Assembly (NCBI RefSeq): GCF_016863395.1
Contig: NZ_BOOU01000041.1
Span: forward strand, 62,001-126,000
Direction: 5' to 3'
DNA: 64,000 bases
Origin: Sphaerisporangium rufum
Lineage (GTDB): Bacteria > Actinomycetota > Actinomycetes > Streptosporangiales > Streptosporangiaceae
Shown here piece after piece: positions 25,472 through 34,531 of the stretch; position 1 is the stretch's first letter, and each line of letters starts with the position of its first letter. Position numbers and translations under genes: made by a program. The notes under the pieces were generated by a model. That model was given only the letters and a program-made list of their open reading frames with translations. It did not search any database and was not told the origin of the DNA.

Positions 25472-25590
25472 GCACCGGCCGGGTTCGCGGGCGAGCGGCC
25501 CGGGGAACGGCGCAAACCACCCTTGCACCAGGGACCCGTTAGGCTGCATCCCGGTCCGTACCGGTCACCGTGATCCCAGGAGGAAGTGGC

Positions 25591-25683
25591 ATGAACAAGG
25601 AGTTCGCGATCGAGGTCGTGATGTGGCTGATCCCGGTCGCGATCCTGCTGGGCGTCGCCTACCTGGTCACCGCGACCGGCTGA
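25591..25683 (+). CDS. 30-residue single-helix membrane peptide
   Basis: The ATG at 25591 has a full AGGAGG ribosome site 7 bp upstream. It encodes MNKEFAIEVVMWLIPVAILL then GVAYLVTATG: an acidic/basic start, one membrane helix and a short polar end. The strong ribosome site and codon pattern support a real gene although it is only 93 bp. Function unknown; size and topology are those of small regulators or subunits of membrane complexes. It stands alone between the deaminase gene and the end of the convergent operon. Confidence 0.6.
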   Translation: MNKEFAIEVVMWLIPVAILLGVAYLVTATG

Positions 25684-25732
25684 CCGCGTGACCGGGTCCG
25701 GCCGCCACCACCCGGATTCCCGGACCCTCGGG

Positions 25733-25808
25733 CCGCACCGCACCGCACCGCACCGCACGGCACCGCACGGCACCGCACGGCCCGGCAGGCACGGCCCGGC
25801 AGGCACGG
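25733..25808. repeat. Short tandem repeats between convergent units
   Basis: The 172-bp gap between the 30-residue peptide gene and the end of the accessory operon consists largely of simple repeats: CACCG units, three copies of CACCGCACGG (25751-25780) and two copies of CCCGGCAGGCACGG (25781-25808). Copies of CACGGCCCGATC follow to the operon stop. No clear hairpin terminator for the operon was found in it. Confidence 0.7.
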
Positions 25809-25855
25809 CCCTGATCCCACGGCCCGATCGGCACGGCTCCAGCATCACGGCCCGA

Positions 25856-27811
25856 TCACCACGGGCGGGCCAACCGGCGGGCGTCCAGCCGCTCTCCCGC
25901 GGCCGGGCCGGCCTGGGTGAGCTCGGTGAGCCGGTCGGCCACCAGCCGGTCGCGATGCGCGGTGTAGGCGCGGGTGATCTCGGTCCAGCCGGGGCCGTTG
26001 GCGTGCGGGCCGAGCGGCCCGGCGCCGGCCACCCCGCCGGCCGTCCCGGCCGCCCACGGGTTCGGGCCGGTGCACACCGGCAGCACCCGGATGGGCACGC
26101 CGCCCACCGCCCCGGCCCGCGGATCGGAGCGCGACTCGGCGGCGTCCACCGCGTGCAGGGCGTCCGCCGGATCCAGCCGGTCCAGCCGGAACCCCTGGCC
26201 GGCCAGGAACGCCGCCCGGGTGACGAACTCGCCGGTCAGCAGCGGCCGCCGCTCGCGCAGATCCGCGATCATGGTGAGGGCGTGCACCGGCAGCGCCTCG
26301 CAGCCCAGCATCCGAAGCCAGGCGCCGCCGGACGGGTGCGCTCCGTGCGACGGGCCGGCCCGCGTCTCGCCGAACTCCACCGTCCGCAGGTACGCCGCGC
26401 CGGCGCCCGCGCCGGCCCCGCACGCCGGGCAGGTCTCCACCACAACGTCGAGCGGCGGCGGGTGGCAGGTGGTCCGCTGGAACACCGCGGCCTCCCGTCC
26501 GGCCAGTGCCCGGACGAGGTCTGCCAGATCCGGGCCGGCACCGTCCGGTGCGGCGCCGTCCGGTGCGGCATCGGCCGCCTCGTACCAGCTGCTCGGCGGC
26601 GCGGTGCCGCGCCGCCGGCCGGCCGCCAAACCTCGCTCCAGCGCGGCGACGCCGAGGTCGATCAGCACGTCCCGGCCGGCCGGGGTCAGCGCCGCGTGGT
26701 CGGCGGGCAGCAGCCCCGAACCGACCCAGCCGGCGACGGCCGCCCGCCGCAACGGCCCGGTGAGCGCGCCCGCGTCCGGCCCGCCGGCATCCGAGTGGCC
26801 GGTGCTGCCGCCGTCCGGGTGCCCGGTGGGGGCGGGGTCCGGGTGGCCGGTGCGGCCGGCGTCCAGGCCGAGCAGGTAGGCGGCCGCCCGCAGCTCCACC
26901 GCGGCCCGCGACTCCGCGACGGCCGCCGGGTCGAGCACCGGAGCGGCGGGGCGGTCCGGCCCGCCGAGCACCTCCTGCCGGGTGAGCCCGAGCACGCCGC
27001 ACCAGTCGCTCCACCGGCCGAACGGGTGCCGCACGCACTCTCCGCCCGCCGGGCGCAGGAAACCCACAAAGCACGTCGAGAAGGCGAACGTCACCGAGAA
27101 GTCCCAGCCGGACGCGCCGGCGGCGCGCATCACGGCCCCCTTGTCGGCGGGCGGCGCCGCCCGCCAGCGCTCGGGCCGCAGCTCGGCACCGGGCAGGAAC
27201 ACGGTGGCGCGCCGCACCCCGTGCGCGTCGTTGCCCGCGACGCTGCCCGTCTCGTCGTGGTCCAAAAGGTGCGGGACGGTGGCCAGCACGCACCGGTCAT
27301 GTTCCCGCAGGAACAGCTCGATCACCGTGTCGTCGTCGCGGACCTCGTCCGGGACGGCCGCCAGGTAACCGGCCAGGTCCGCGGCCAGCTTCACCGGCAG
27401 CAGCAGGCCCTGCGCGGGCGCCCACTCCCCCGGCACCAGCCGTGCCCAGGCGGCACCGGCCGCCGCGGCCTGCCGGACCGCGTAGGAGTTGTAGGGGGAG
27501 TTCCAGTGCGTGTAGAGGGCGAGCACGTCGTCGGGCCGGGCATCGACCGCGGCCAGCAGGTGCCCGGCGAACCCGGGCACCGGCAGCACGTCGTCCTGCA
27601 GCACCAGGTGATGGGTGGCCGCCGGGTCGTAGGCCTGCCAGGCCCGTTTCGCGGTGCGCAGCGGGCTGGGGAAGGAACCGGGATCGGGGTCCGGCACCGG
27701 GACCGGCCGCAGCGGCCGGCACGCCTCGGCCAGCCGGGGGATCCGGTCCGCCCGGTCCGGGTGGTACATCACCGCCACGCTGACGCGCGGGCCGGCCGCG
27801 GCGTCACGCAT
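25856..27811 (-). CDS. GT-A-like protein with unknown C-terminal half, last gene of accessory operon
   Basis: A 651-residue protein. Residues 1-230 look like a GT-A nucleotide-sugar fold: VSVAVMYHPDRADRIPRL, then HHLVLQDDVLPVPGFAGHLL, with QDDV in the metal-binding position, and GEWAPAQGLLLPVKLA. Residues about 250-651 match nothing I recognise. They contain repeats of TGHPD/TGHSD, a CPACGAGAGAG segment that could be a metal site, and a helical C-terminus. The ATG at 27811 overlaps the upstream GT2 stop by 8 bp. It is probably a sugar (or similar) transferase fused to a second activity serving the cluster product. I cannot say what the C-terminal half does. Confidence 0.8.
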   Translation of the reverse strand: MRDAAAGPRVSVAVMYHPDRADRIPRLAEACRPLRPVPVPDPDPGSFPSPLRTAKRAWQAYDPAATHHLVLQDDVLPVPGFAGHLLAAVDARPDDVLALYTHWNSPYNSYAVRQAAAAGAAWARLVPGEWAPAQGLLLPVKLAADLAGYLAAVPDEVRDDDTVIELFLREHDRCVLATVPHLLDHDETGSVAGNDAHGVRRATVFLPGAELRPERWRAAPPADKGAVMRAAGASGWDFSVTFAFSTCFVGFLRPAGGECVRHPFGRWSDWCGVLGLTRQEVLGGPDRPAAPVLDPAAVAESRAAVELRAAAYLLGLDAGRTGHPDPAPTGHPDGGSTGHSDAGGPDAGALTGPLRRAAVAGWVGSGLLPADHAALTPAGRDVLIDLGVAALERGLAAGRRRGTAPPSSWYEAADAAPDGAAPDGAGPDLADLVRALAGREAAVFQRTTCHPPPLDVVVETCPACGAGAGAGAAYLRTVEFGETRAGPSHGAHPSGGAWLRMLGCEALPVHALTMIADLRERRPLLTGEFVTRAAFLAGQGFRLDRLDPADALHAVDAAESRSDPRAGAVGGVPIRVLPVCTGPNPWAAGTAGGVAGAGPLGPHANGPGWTEITRAYTAHRDRLVADRLTELTQAGPAAGERLDARRLARPW

Positions 27812-29051
27812 GGTCGCCCCCGGCGGGGCCGGAGTCCGGCCCGCCGGGCCGCCACCAGACGTCCCGGGCGATCCGCGCCGCCTCCCGCTCCAGCAGGCCG
27901 ACGGCCCAGCGGGGATAGGCCCGCAGCGACGCCGCGAGCTCGGCCCGCTCGAACGTCCCGGCGTCGAACAGCGTGCGCATGCCGTACAGCGGGAGCACCT
28001 CGGTGCCGGCGGCGTGCCGGCGGACGTGCCGGGCGAGGCCGGGATCGGGCTCCAGGCAGACCGCGCCACCGGTGCCGGGCAGGCAGTCGGCGCCGAACAG
28101 CACCGTGCCCGGCGCCCCGGCCGGTGGCCCGGCCGGCGCGCCGCCCGGCGGGCCGACGCGGGCGCGGGCCAGGGCCAGCCGCCGCGGCGTCGCCGCGCGC
28201 AGCTCGGCCAGCCGGGGGTGCAACTCGTGCGCCCAGCAGACGGTCGACACCTCGACGACCGGGTCGACATGCTTCTTCAGCAGCAGCAACGCGTGCGCCT
28301 CATAGCTGGGCCGCAGCGCCGCAAGGTCGCGCTCGTGCGGGATCTCCACGATCGCCGCCGCCCGGGCCAGCCGGAACGCCAGCCCTTTCTCGTACAGGCG
28401 GCGGCCCAGCTCCACGTCCTCACCGCTCCAGCCGACGAAATCGGGGTCGAAGCCGCCGACCGAGCGGAACTCGTCGGCTCCGACGGACACGTTGCCGGTC
28501 CAGAAGAAGATCCACGGCGCGGCGTACCGGGTCAGGTCGTCGCCGAGCTCGCGGTAGGTGGGTTCCCGCATGTCGAGATGGCGGCCCGACTCCAGCAGCC
28601 GGCCGGCCAGCTCGTCGGGGTCGCGGTCGAGGTCGCCCGGCCCGATCCGGCCGGCCAGGTCGTGGTCGTAGCCGAACATGTAGCCGATCACCGCCTGGCC
28701 GGCGTCCCGGTGCGCCGCCAGGTGCGCCGAGAGCAGGCCGCGGGTGGCGAGGGTCCCGCTGTCCAGGAAGACCAGGATCCGCCCGGCGGCCCGGGCCGCG
28801 CCGAGGTTGCGCGCCTGCCCGGCCCGGAAGCCGTCGTCCTCCTGGTGGACGTAGCCGATCTCGAACGCCTCGTCCTGGGCCGCCACGACGGCGCGGGTGT
28901 CGTCCGTGGAGCCGTCGTCGGCGACGATCACCTCGTAGCGGTCCGGCGGCAGGTCCTGGCAGGCCAGGGTGCGCAGCGTGCGGGCCAGCTCCCGGGCGCG
29001 GTTGTAGGTGGGGATGATGACCGAGACGTCCGGCCGCGGCCGCTCAGCCAC
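27804..29051 (-). CDS. Family 2 glycosyltransferase
   Basis: A 415-residue GT2 enzyme. The GT-A domain (about 8-235) shows VSVIIPTYNRARELARTL, VIVADDGSTDDT, GQARNLGAARAAG, and FLDSGT in the DxD position. The acceptor-side GWSGEDVELGRRL is typical of GT2 proteins with a Glyco_transf_7C-type segment. The last ~110 residues (from GTVLFGADCLPG) form an additional small domain I do not recognise. The GTG at 29051 overlaps the substrate-binding protein stop by 8 bp, and its own stop overlaps the next gene. It probably glycosylates the cluster product or a carrier. Confidence 0.9.
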   Translation of the reverse strand: MAERPRPDVSVIIPTYNRARELARTLRTLACQDLPPDRYEVIVADDGSTDDTRAVVAAQDEAFEIGYVHQEDDGFRAGQARNLGAARAAGRILVFLDSGTLATRGLLSAHLAAHRDAGQAVIGYMFGYDHDLAGRIGPGDLDRDPDELAGRLLESGRHLDMREPTYRELGDDLTRYAAPWIFFWTGNVSVGADEFRSVGGFDPDFVGWSGEDVELGRRLYEKGLAFRLARAAAIVEIPHERDLAALRPSYEAHALLLLKKHVDPVVEVSTVCWAHELHPRLAELRAATPRRLALARARVGPPGGAPAGPPAGAPGTVLFGADCLPGTGGAVCLEPDPGLARHVRRHAAGTEVLPLYGMRTLFDAGTFERAELAASLRAYPRWAVGLLEREAARIARDVWWRPGGPDSGPAGGDHA

Positions 29052-30087
29052 TGATCGCCTCGCGCAGCACGCCGGTGTCCACCAGCTCCGAGACGGGAGG
29101 CAGCGAGGTGATCCCCCGGGCGCGGAGCCCGGCGTAGACCGGGCCGGACAGGTGCGCGGGGTCGATGGCGCACAGACCGCGCTCGGCGTCCTGGGTGCCG
29201 CGGATGAGGTCGGCCTGCACCTCGTTCTCCCGCCGGACGGCCGCCGGGTCGAGCCCGAGATCCTTGCCGTACTTGTCGAGGGTGAGCCGGACGCCGAGGG
29301 CCGGGTCGCGCAGGTCGTGCTGGTAGCCGCGGACCACGGCCCGCAGGTAGCGGACGAACCGCGCGCGGTCCGCCCGCAGGTCGGCCCGGCGGACCGCCAT
29401 GACGAGCGCGTAGTCCGGCAGCCCGAGCCTGCCCTGGGTCACGCTGACCACCTTCACGCCCTGCTGTTCCAGCGCCAGCGGCTGGGCGGTGACATAACAC
29501 GCCATGACATCGCAGTCCCCCTTGGTGAGCGCCGCGGTGCCGGCCCCCACCGGGACCCGTTCGTACTTGTTCGGCAGCCCGTTGACCTTCAGGATCGCCT
29601 CCACCAGCACCTCGGCCCCCGGCGACAGGCCGATGCGCCGGCCGACCAGGTCGGCGGCGGTGCGGACCGGGCGTTCGGCCAGGCTGACGAAGCCGCCCGG
29701 GGTCTCCTGGAACACCGCGCCGATGGCGACCAGGTCGGCCTCGTTCTCGCGCGCCTTGAGCAGCGCGGCGAAGTCCAGCAGCGCCACGTCGGCGCCGCCC
29801 GCGGTGACGACGCTCGCGGTGTCGGGGACGTTCGGCCCGCCGGCCAGCAACGGGGCCGAGAGCTTCTCCTTGGCGAAGTAGCCCTGGTCCTCGGCGATGT
29901 AGAAGCCGGCGAAGGTGACCGACTTCAGCCAGGACAATTGGGTCCGTACCGGCGTGCTGCCGGCCGGCCGGTCGCCGCCGGGCGCGGCGGCGCAGGCGGC
30001 GAGCACTCCCGCGGCGCCGAGCCCGCCGAGAGCCGTGGTGGTGCGGAGGAAACCGCGCCGGGTCAGTTGTTCCACCCTTGGTGCCAT
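29044..30087 (-). CDS. ABC importer substrate-binding lipoprotein (NMT1/THI5-like)
   Basis: A 347-residue solute-binding protein with a twin-arginine signal (RRGFLR, residues 10-15) running into lipobox LAAC. It would be folded in the cytoplasm, exported by Tat and lipid-anchored. The mature part opens TQLSWLKSVTFAGFYIAEDQGYF, the hallmark of the NMT1/THI5-like branch of the NitT/TauT family, whose members bind pyrimidine precursors, riboflavin, sulfonates or aromatic acids. AAAAGG precedes the ATG at 30087. It follows two permease genes and an ATPase gene, completing a full importer inside the oxygenase operon. The ligand cannot be read from sequence. Confidence 0.92.
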   Translation of the reverse strand: MAPRVEQLTRRGFLRTTTALGGLGAAGVLAACAAAPGGDRPAGSTPVRTQLSWLKSVTFAGFYIAEDQGYFAKEKLSAPLLAGGPNVPDTASVVTAGGADVALLDFAALLKARENEADLVAIGAVFQETPGGFVSLAERPVRTAADLVGRRIGLSPGAEVLVEAILKVNGLPNKYERVPVGAGTAALTKGDCDVMACYVTAQPLALEQQGVKVVSVTQGRLGLPDYALVMAVRRADLRADRARFVRYLRAVVRGYQHDLRDPALGVRLTLDKYGKDLGLDPAAVRRENEVQADLIRGTQDAERGLCAIDPAHLSGPVYAGLRARGITSLPPVSELVDTGVLREAISG

Positions 30088-30109
30088 CCTTTTTCTCGTT
30101 CTCGTGCGT

Positions 30110-30868
30110 TCAGTTCTTGTGCAGGGAGAGACGGTCGCGGGTGCGGCGCTCGGCCAGGTCCAGCACCTCGTACGCCAGCAGCGAGGTGGCCAGCGAGGTG
30201 AGCAGGATCGCCCACACCGTCGCGGTGTCCAGCAGTCCCTGCGATCGGGCCAGCAGTGCGCCGAGGCCGTCGTTGGCGGTGAGGAACTCCGCGGTGAGCG
30301 CGGCCAGGACGCCGACACACGAGGTGAGCTTGGCCGCCTGTACCAACTCCGGCAGGGCCACCGGGACCGAGACGTGACGCAGGACGACGCCCCGGCCGCC
30401 GCCGCCGACCCTGATGACGTCGGCCAGGGCCGGCGGCACCTGGCCCAGCGCCGCGCCGACCAGGGCGAATGCCGGGAAGAAGCTCATCATGGTGGCGGTG
30501 GCCAGCGCCGCGGGACCGCCGTAGCCGAACAGCGTCGCGATCAGCGGGCTGAGCGCGAGCACCGGCACGCACCGCATGATCATGCCGCCGGCCCGGGTCA
30601 ACGGCTCCAGGATCGGCAGCAGGTGGGCGGCCAGGGCGAGCGCGGTGCCGAAGGCCAGGCCGAGCGCCGTGCCGGCCGTGGCGCGCACCACGGTCAGACC
30701 GAGGGCGGCCGGATCCAGCAGGACCTTGGTGACCAGGCTGCGTGCCACCCGTCCCGGATCGGGCACCAGCAGGGCGGGCACCGCGCCGCCGGCCCGGACC
30801 GCGACCCAGGTCAGGGCCAGCACGCCGAGCAGCAGGAGGTAGCCGAGCAGCCGCCGGACACCGGTCAT
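30110..30868 (-). CDS. ABC importer permease (NitT/TauT type), second
   Basis: A 252-residue inner-membrane permease with about six helices. The cytoplasmic loop EAA-type segment reads LADVIRVGGGGRGVVLRHVSVPVALPELVQAAKL, where a Gly-rich stretch replaces the usual residues. The ATG at 30868 overlaps the stop of the other permease by 4 bp. It pairs with that permease to form a heterodimeric channel for the substrate delivered by the lipoprotein encoded 22 bp downstream. Confidence 0.9.
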   Translation of the reverse strand: MTGVRRLLGYLLLLGVLALTWVAVRAGGAVPALLVPDPGRVARSLVTKVLLDPAALGLTVVRATAGTALGLAFGTALALAAHLLPILEPLTRAGGMIMRCVPVLALSPLIATLFGYGGPAALATATMMSFFPAFALVGAALGQVPPALADVIRVGGGGRGVVLRHVSVPVALPELVQAAKLTSCVGVLAALTAEFLTANDGLGALLARSQGLLDTATVWAILLTSLATSLLAYEVLDLAERRTRDRLSLHKN

Positions 30869-31632
30869 GTCCGGCGTCCCGTCATCCCGCGCCGGCGGCG
30901 CACCGCCCGCGCCCAGCGGGTGAACACCGCGTACACCAGCGAGGAGACCGCCACCACCAGCACGCTCACCGCTCCCACCAGGCCGTCCTGCCCTTCGCGC
31001 AGCCCGGACACCAGCAGCACGCCGAGGCCGCGCTCGGCGCCGAACCACTCGCCGATCAGCGCGCCGAGCAGCGCGCCCGGCACCGCGAACCGGACGCCGT
31101 CGATCAGGTAGGGGAACGCGCCCGGTGCCTCCAGCAGGAGCAGGGCGCGCCGGCGCCCGGCGCCGTGCACGGCGAGCAGGTCGCGCAGCCGGCCGGGCAC
31201 CGCGCCCAGCCCGGCCTCGGCGGCCGAGAAGACCGGCAGCGCCACGCTGATCGCCGCGGCGATCACCGGGATCGCCGCCCGGTCCAGCGCAGCGGTCAGC
31301 AGCGGCCCCACCGCCACCAGCGGGACGGCGTAGCAGACGAGCATGAGGTGCTGCAGGGGGACGCGGGTGCCGGCGGCGGCGCGCGCCGTCCAGGCGGCCA
31401 CCACCGCGAGCACCGTTCCGGCCAGCAGGCCGGCCGCGGACGCGCGCAGGGTGACGCCCGCCGCGCCGGCCAGCAGTTCCCAGCGCCCGGTCAGCACGGC
31501 GGCCACCTCGCCGGCCCAGCCGGGCTCCGGCCGGTGCCCGGCGAGCAGCGCGGCGGCCGGGAACAGGGCGGGCAGCAGGGCCGGGATCAGGGCGGGCCCC
31601 GCGGCGGCGCGCCGCGGCGGGGGGCTAGCCAT
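30865..31632 (-). CDS. ABC importer permease (NitT/TauT type), first
   Basis: A 255-residue permease with about six membrane helices and a recognisable ATPase-coupling loop (LRDLLAVHGAGRRRALLLLEAPGAFPYLIDGVRFAVPGALLGALIGEWF). It is diverged from the other permease, indicating a heterodimer. The ATG at 31632 overlaps the ATPase stop by 8 bp. Confidence 0.9.
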   Translation of the reverse strand: MASPPPRRAAAGPALIPALLPALFPAAALLAGHRPEPGWAGEVAAVLTGRWELLAGAAGVTLRASAAGLLAGTVLAVVAAWTARAAAGTRVPLQHLMLVCYAVPLVAVGPLLTAALDRAAIPVIAAAISVALPVFSAAEAGLGAVPGRLRDLLAVHGAGRRRALLLLEAPGAFPYLIDGVRFAVPGALLGALIGEWFGAERGLGVLLVSGLREGQDGLVGAVSVLVVAVSSLVYAVFTRWARAVRRRRGMTGRRT

Positions 31633-32404
31633 CGAGCGCCTCCAGGCACTCGCGGACCGCGTCCCGCAGCGCGTCGTCGGCGGGCGCGGGCCGCGGCCGC
31701 GGCAGCGGCACGGTGATCTCCCGGACGATGGTGGCCGGCCGGCCGGACATGACCACGACCCGGTCGGCGAGCAGCACCGCCTCCTCCACCGAATGGGTGA
31801 CCAGGATGGTGGCCGGCCGGACCGCGCTCCAGATGCGCTCCAGCTCCCCGTTGAGCCGGCGCCGGGTGATGGCGTCCAGCGCGCCGAACGGCTCGTCCAT
31901 CAACAGCAGCGACGGCTCCATGACCAGGGCCCGCGCCAGAGCGGTCCGCTGGCGCATCCCGCCGGACGCCTGGTGGGGGCGCAGGTGCGCCAGCCCGGCC
32001 AGGCCGACCAGCTCCAGAGCCTGCTCGACGCGGTCGGAGTCCGGGCGGCGCCCGGCCACCCGGTAGACGAACTCCACGTTGCGCCGCAGCGACGCCCAGG
32101 GCAGCAGCGCCGGGTCCTGGAACACCATGCCGATCCGGTGCTGCCGGGCCAGCGCGGCCGGCGGCCCGCCCCAGCAGGTGACCGTGCCGGTGGTGGGCCG
32201 TTCCAGCCCGGCCACCATGCGCAGCAGCGTGGTCTTGCCGCAGCCCGACGGGCCGAGGATCGCCAGGAACTCCGCCTCGCCGACCTTCAGGCTGACGTCC
32301 TGGACGGCCGCCACCTGTCCCCGGCCGGAGCCGTAGGCCTTGGACAGGGCCTGGGCGTGGATGGCCGCGCCGTCGCCGGCGGTCCGCCGGTCAGGCGTTC
32401 TCAT
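31625..32404 (-). CDS. ABC importer ATPase (SsuB/TauB type)
   Basis: A 259-residue nucleotide-binding subunit. Walker [15 protein letters not shown]-loop [12 protein letters not shown], signature [15 protein letters not shown], Walker [14 protein letters not shown] and the H-loop [10 protein letters not shown] are all intact. The sequence type is that of nitrate/sulfonate/taurine importers. I chose the ATG at 32404, which overlaps the Rieske gene's 3' end by 14 bp in another frame; an in-frame ATG 11 codons earlier is possible but lies deeper in that gene. Confidence 0.93.
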   Translation of the reverse strand: MRTPDRRTAGDGAAIHAQALSKAYGSGRGQVAAVQDVSLKVGEAEFLAILGPSGCGKTTLLRMVAGLERPTTGTVTCWGGPPAALARQHRIGMVFQDPALLPWASLRRNVEFVYRVAGRRPDSDRVEQALELVGLAGLAHLRPHQASGGMRQRTALARALVMEPSLLLMDEPFGALDAITRRRLNGELERIWSAVRPATILVTHSVEEAVLLADRVVVMSGRPATIVREITVPLPRPRPAPADDALRDAVRECLEALDG

Positions 32405-33539
32405 CGGGCCCCGCCCCAAGCGACGCGGGCTCCGCACCGAGCGACGCGGGCTCCACCCCGAGCGACGCGGTACGCCGGTCCGGTCCGGGCAGGCGGGCGG
32501 CGGGCCATCGCCCGGCGGGCGGCCCGGCCTGCCGGGCGTAGGACTGCCAGCGGGCGCGCAGCAGGCGCTCGGCCGCGGCCGACACCGGGTTGAGCTCGCA
32601 GCGCGGCTCGTCAGGCCGGCTCTCCCAGGCGACCTGCTCGCGCACGCCGATCCAGGCGTCCTGCTCCTGGATGCGGGCGAGCACCAGGCGGCGGAAGAAC
32701 GGCTCGGCGACCTGGCGCAGCCGCCGGGTGCCGCGCCGGGCCCGGATGTACAGGGTGATGTAGACGGTGACCCGGTCGCGTTCCTCCGGCCGGAAGAAGA
32801 CCCACACCACCATGCCGTCGCCGAGGACGGCCTGGTGGTGGGGGTAGTCGTAGTGCACCTCCAGCGGGTGGCTGACCGTGGGCGCGGCCCGGTCGGCGCC
32901 GAGCAGCAGCCGCAGCACGCGCTCGGCCCGCCCCCGCCCGCTGGTCACCTCGTAGGAGCCGGAGACCCGGCCGTCGTCGGCGGTCAGGCCGAGCAGCCGC
33001 AGCCGCGACCACGGCTGGTACTTGCGGTGCAGGTGGAAGTGGGTGTAGTCCATCCCGTTGATCAGGCCGATGCCGTAGTGGTTGTGGAACACCCGGTCCT
33101 GGCGGAAGGAGAACCATTCGCCGCCGTCGTCCCAGGCCGAGGTGTCCGGCGGTGGCGGCGGCAGCGGGTCCACCGGCTCGGGCACGAACCACACCAGGCC
33201 GCTGCGCTCGGTGACCGGGAAGCCGCGCACCCGCAGCCGGGGCAGCTCCTCGTCTTCCTCCCAGTACGGGATGCGCTCCAGCGCGCCGTCCGGGCCGAAC
33301 TCCCAGCCGTGGTAGGGGCACACGATGCGGCAGTCGCGCACCTCCCCCTCGTGCAGGGCCACCCGGCGGTGCGCGCAGGCGTTGTCCAGGCAGTGCGCCG
33401 CGCCGGCCCGGTCGCGGAAGACGACGTAGGAGCGGCCGAGGAAGCGCACCTCGATGGCCTGTCCGGGGCGCAGCTCGTCGGTACGGCAGGCGGGATACCA
33501 GCAGCGGGGGTCGACGCCCACGTCGCAGAGGTTGCTCAT
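32391..33539 (-). CDS. Rieske non-heme iron oxygenase, alpha subunit
   Basis: A 382-residue oxygenase. The Rieske [2Fe-2S] ligands are C55-x-H57 and C74-x2-H77 (CAHRR and CPYHGWE). The mononuclear iron site is D164-YTH167-FHLH171, with a later carboxylate in EQDAWIG. Such enzymes hydroxylate, demethylate or desaturate small organic molecules using electrons from a separate ferredoxin/reductase, which is not in the operon. The 382-residue single-component length fits the monooxygenase-like group rather than alpha3beta3 ring dioxygenases. The last 25 residues are a tandem EPASLGA repeat. The ATG at 33539 follows AGGAGAAAG and overlaps the preceding stop (ATGA). Confidence 0.93.
   Translation of the reverse strand: MSNLCDVGVDPRCWYPACRTDELRPGQAIEVRFLGRSYVVFRDRAGAAHCLDNACAHRRVALHEGEVRDCRIVCPYHGWEFGPDGALERIPYWEEDEELPRLRVRGFPVTERSGLVWFVPEPVDPLPPPPPDTSAWDDGGEWFSFRQDRVFHNHYGIGLINGMDYTHFHLHRKYQPWSRLRLLGLTADDGRVSGSYEVTSGRGRAERVLRLLLGADRAAPTVSHPLEVHYDYPHHQAVLGDGMVVWVFFRPEERDRVTVYITLYIRARRGTRRLRQVAEPFFRRLVLARIQEQDAWIGVREQVAWESRPDEPRCELNPVSAAAERLLRARWQSYARQAGPPAGRWPAARLPGPDRRTASLGVEPASLGAEPASLGAGPDENA
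32418..32470 (-). repeat. 21-bp tandem repeats in the Rieske C-terminal tail
   Basis: Two full 21-bp units and one partial (32418-32438, 32439-32459, 32460-32470; core AGCGACGCGGGCTCC) encode the EPASLGA repeat at the end of the oxygenase. They are in frame and close to the overlap with the ATPase start. Confidence 0.8.
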
Positions 33540-34531
33540 CTTTCTCCTGTGATCCGTGCACGGACCTGGGCGAGCGCCCGGGCCCGGTCGGTGATGCCGT
33601 CGTCGGCCTCCCACCGGCCGGCCGCCACGTCGCGGGCGAACGCGTCCAGCTGGTACCGGTAGGAGGTGTCGGATCCGGGCACCGGGTCCGGGGCGCCGGC
33701 GCGCGGGCTCCACCGGGCGGCGAACCGCCGGACCGGTGCGGCGCCGCCCGGCAGCACCGGCAGGAAGGGCGCGCGCAGGCCGAGGGTGCCGCGGCTGCCG
33801 GTGACCCGGGCGGCGCACACCGGGCCGGCCGCCCGCAGCGAGGCCCACAGCCGGGCCCGCACCGGGCCGGACCGCAGCGCCACCACCCCGGTCAGGTCCA
33901 CCCCGGTCCGGCCGATCTCCGCGCGGGCGCCGGTCACCTCCACCGGGGCCGCGGTGAGGTGCCGCACCAGGTCGACGCCGTAGCAGCCGACGTCCATCAC
34001 CGCGCCGCCGTCCAGCGCCGCCGACAGCCGGATGTCGCCCGGCCGCTCCAGCCGCCAGCCGAACCGGACGTCGATCCGGCGGACGGCGCCGACCGCCCCG
34101 TCCCGCACCGCCGCCAGGGCGGCGGCGACGGCGGGATGCGCGCGGTAGTGGAACGCCTCGCGGACGATCACCCGCCGCCGGCGCGCCTCGGCGAGCAGCG
34201 CGGCGACCAGCGCGGGGTCGCGGCCGAGCGGCTTCTCGCACAGCACGTGCTTGCCGGCCCGCACCGCGTCCAGGGCGAGCGGCAGGTGCGTCGCGTTGGG
34301 CGTGGCCAGGTAGACCGCGTCGACGTCGTCGCGGGCGAGCAGGTCGGCCCAGCCGCCGGCCGCCGGAACGGACCAGGCGCGGGCGTAGCGGCGGGCCCGC
34401 GCGGCGTCCCGGGAGGCCGCGAACGCCACCACGGCGGGCGAGCCGTCGCGGATCGGCCGGTGGATCGCCCAGTCGGCGATCCAGCCGGTGCAGGCGAGCC
34501 CGAGCCGGACCGGCGGCGCGGTATCCGTCAC
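33536..34531 (-). CDS. Gfo/Idh/MocA-family oxidoreductase
   Basis: A 331-residue NAD(P)-dependent dehydrogenase. The Rossmann domain (1-120) has LGLACTGWIADWAI, AVYLATPNATHLPLALDA and KHVLCEKPLG, with the catalytic-type EKP Lys. The C-terminal domain has EAFHYRAHPAV and GGAVMDVGCYGVDLVRHL. Family members oxidise or reduce sugar, inositol or related hydroxyl groups, or reduce imines and biliverdin. The GTG at 34531 overlaps the stop of the preceding dioxygenase gene (GTGA). It probably acts on the same substrate as the oxygenases. Confidence 0.92.
   Translation of the reverse strand: MTDTAPPVRLGLACTGWIADWAIHRPIRDGSPAVVAFAASRDAARARRYARAWSVPAAGGWADLLARDDVDAVYLATPNATHLPLALDAVRAGKHVLCEKPLGRDPALVAALLAEARRRRVIVREAFHYRAHPAVAAALAAVRDGAVGAVRRIDVRFGWRLERPGDIRLSAALDGGAVMDVGCYGVDLVRHLTAAPVEVTGARAEIGRTGVDLTGVVALRSGPVRARLWASLRAAGPVCAARVTGSRGTLGLRAPFLPVLPGGAAPVRRFAARWSPRAGAPDPVPGSDTSYRYQLDAFARDVAAGRWEADDGITDRARALAQVRARITGER

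Noticed and set aside
27812-28270. N-terminal extension of the 651-residue protein to a start at 28270
   Set aside because: The extension overlaps the conserved GT2 gene in another frame and reads as Arg/Pro/Ser-rich noise. The ATG at 27811 gives a clean start and the same 8-bp overlap geometry as neighbouring genes.
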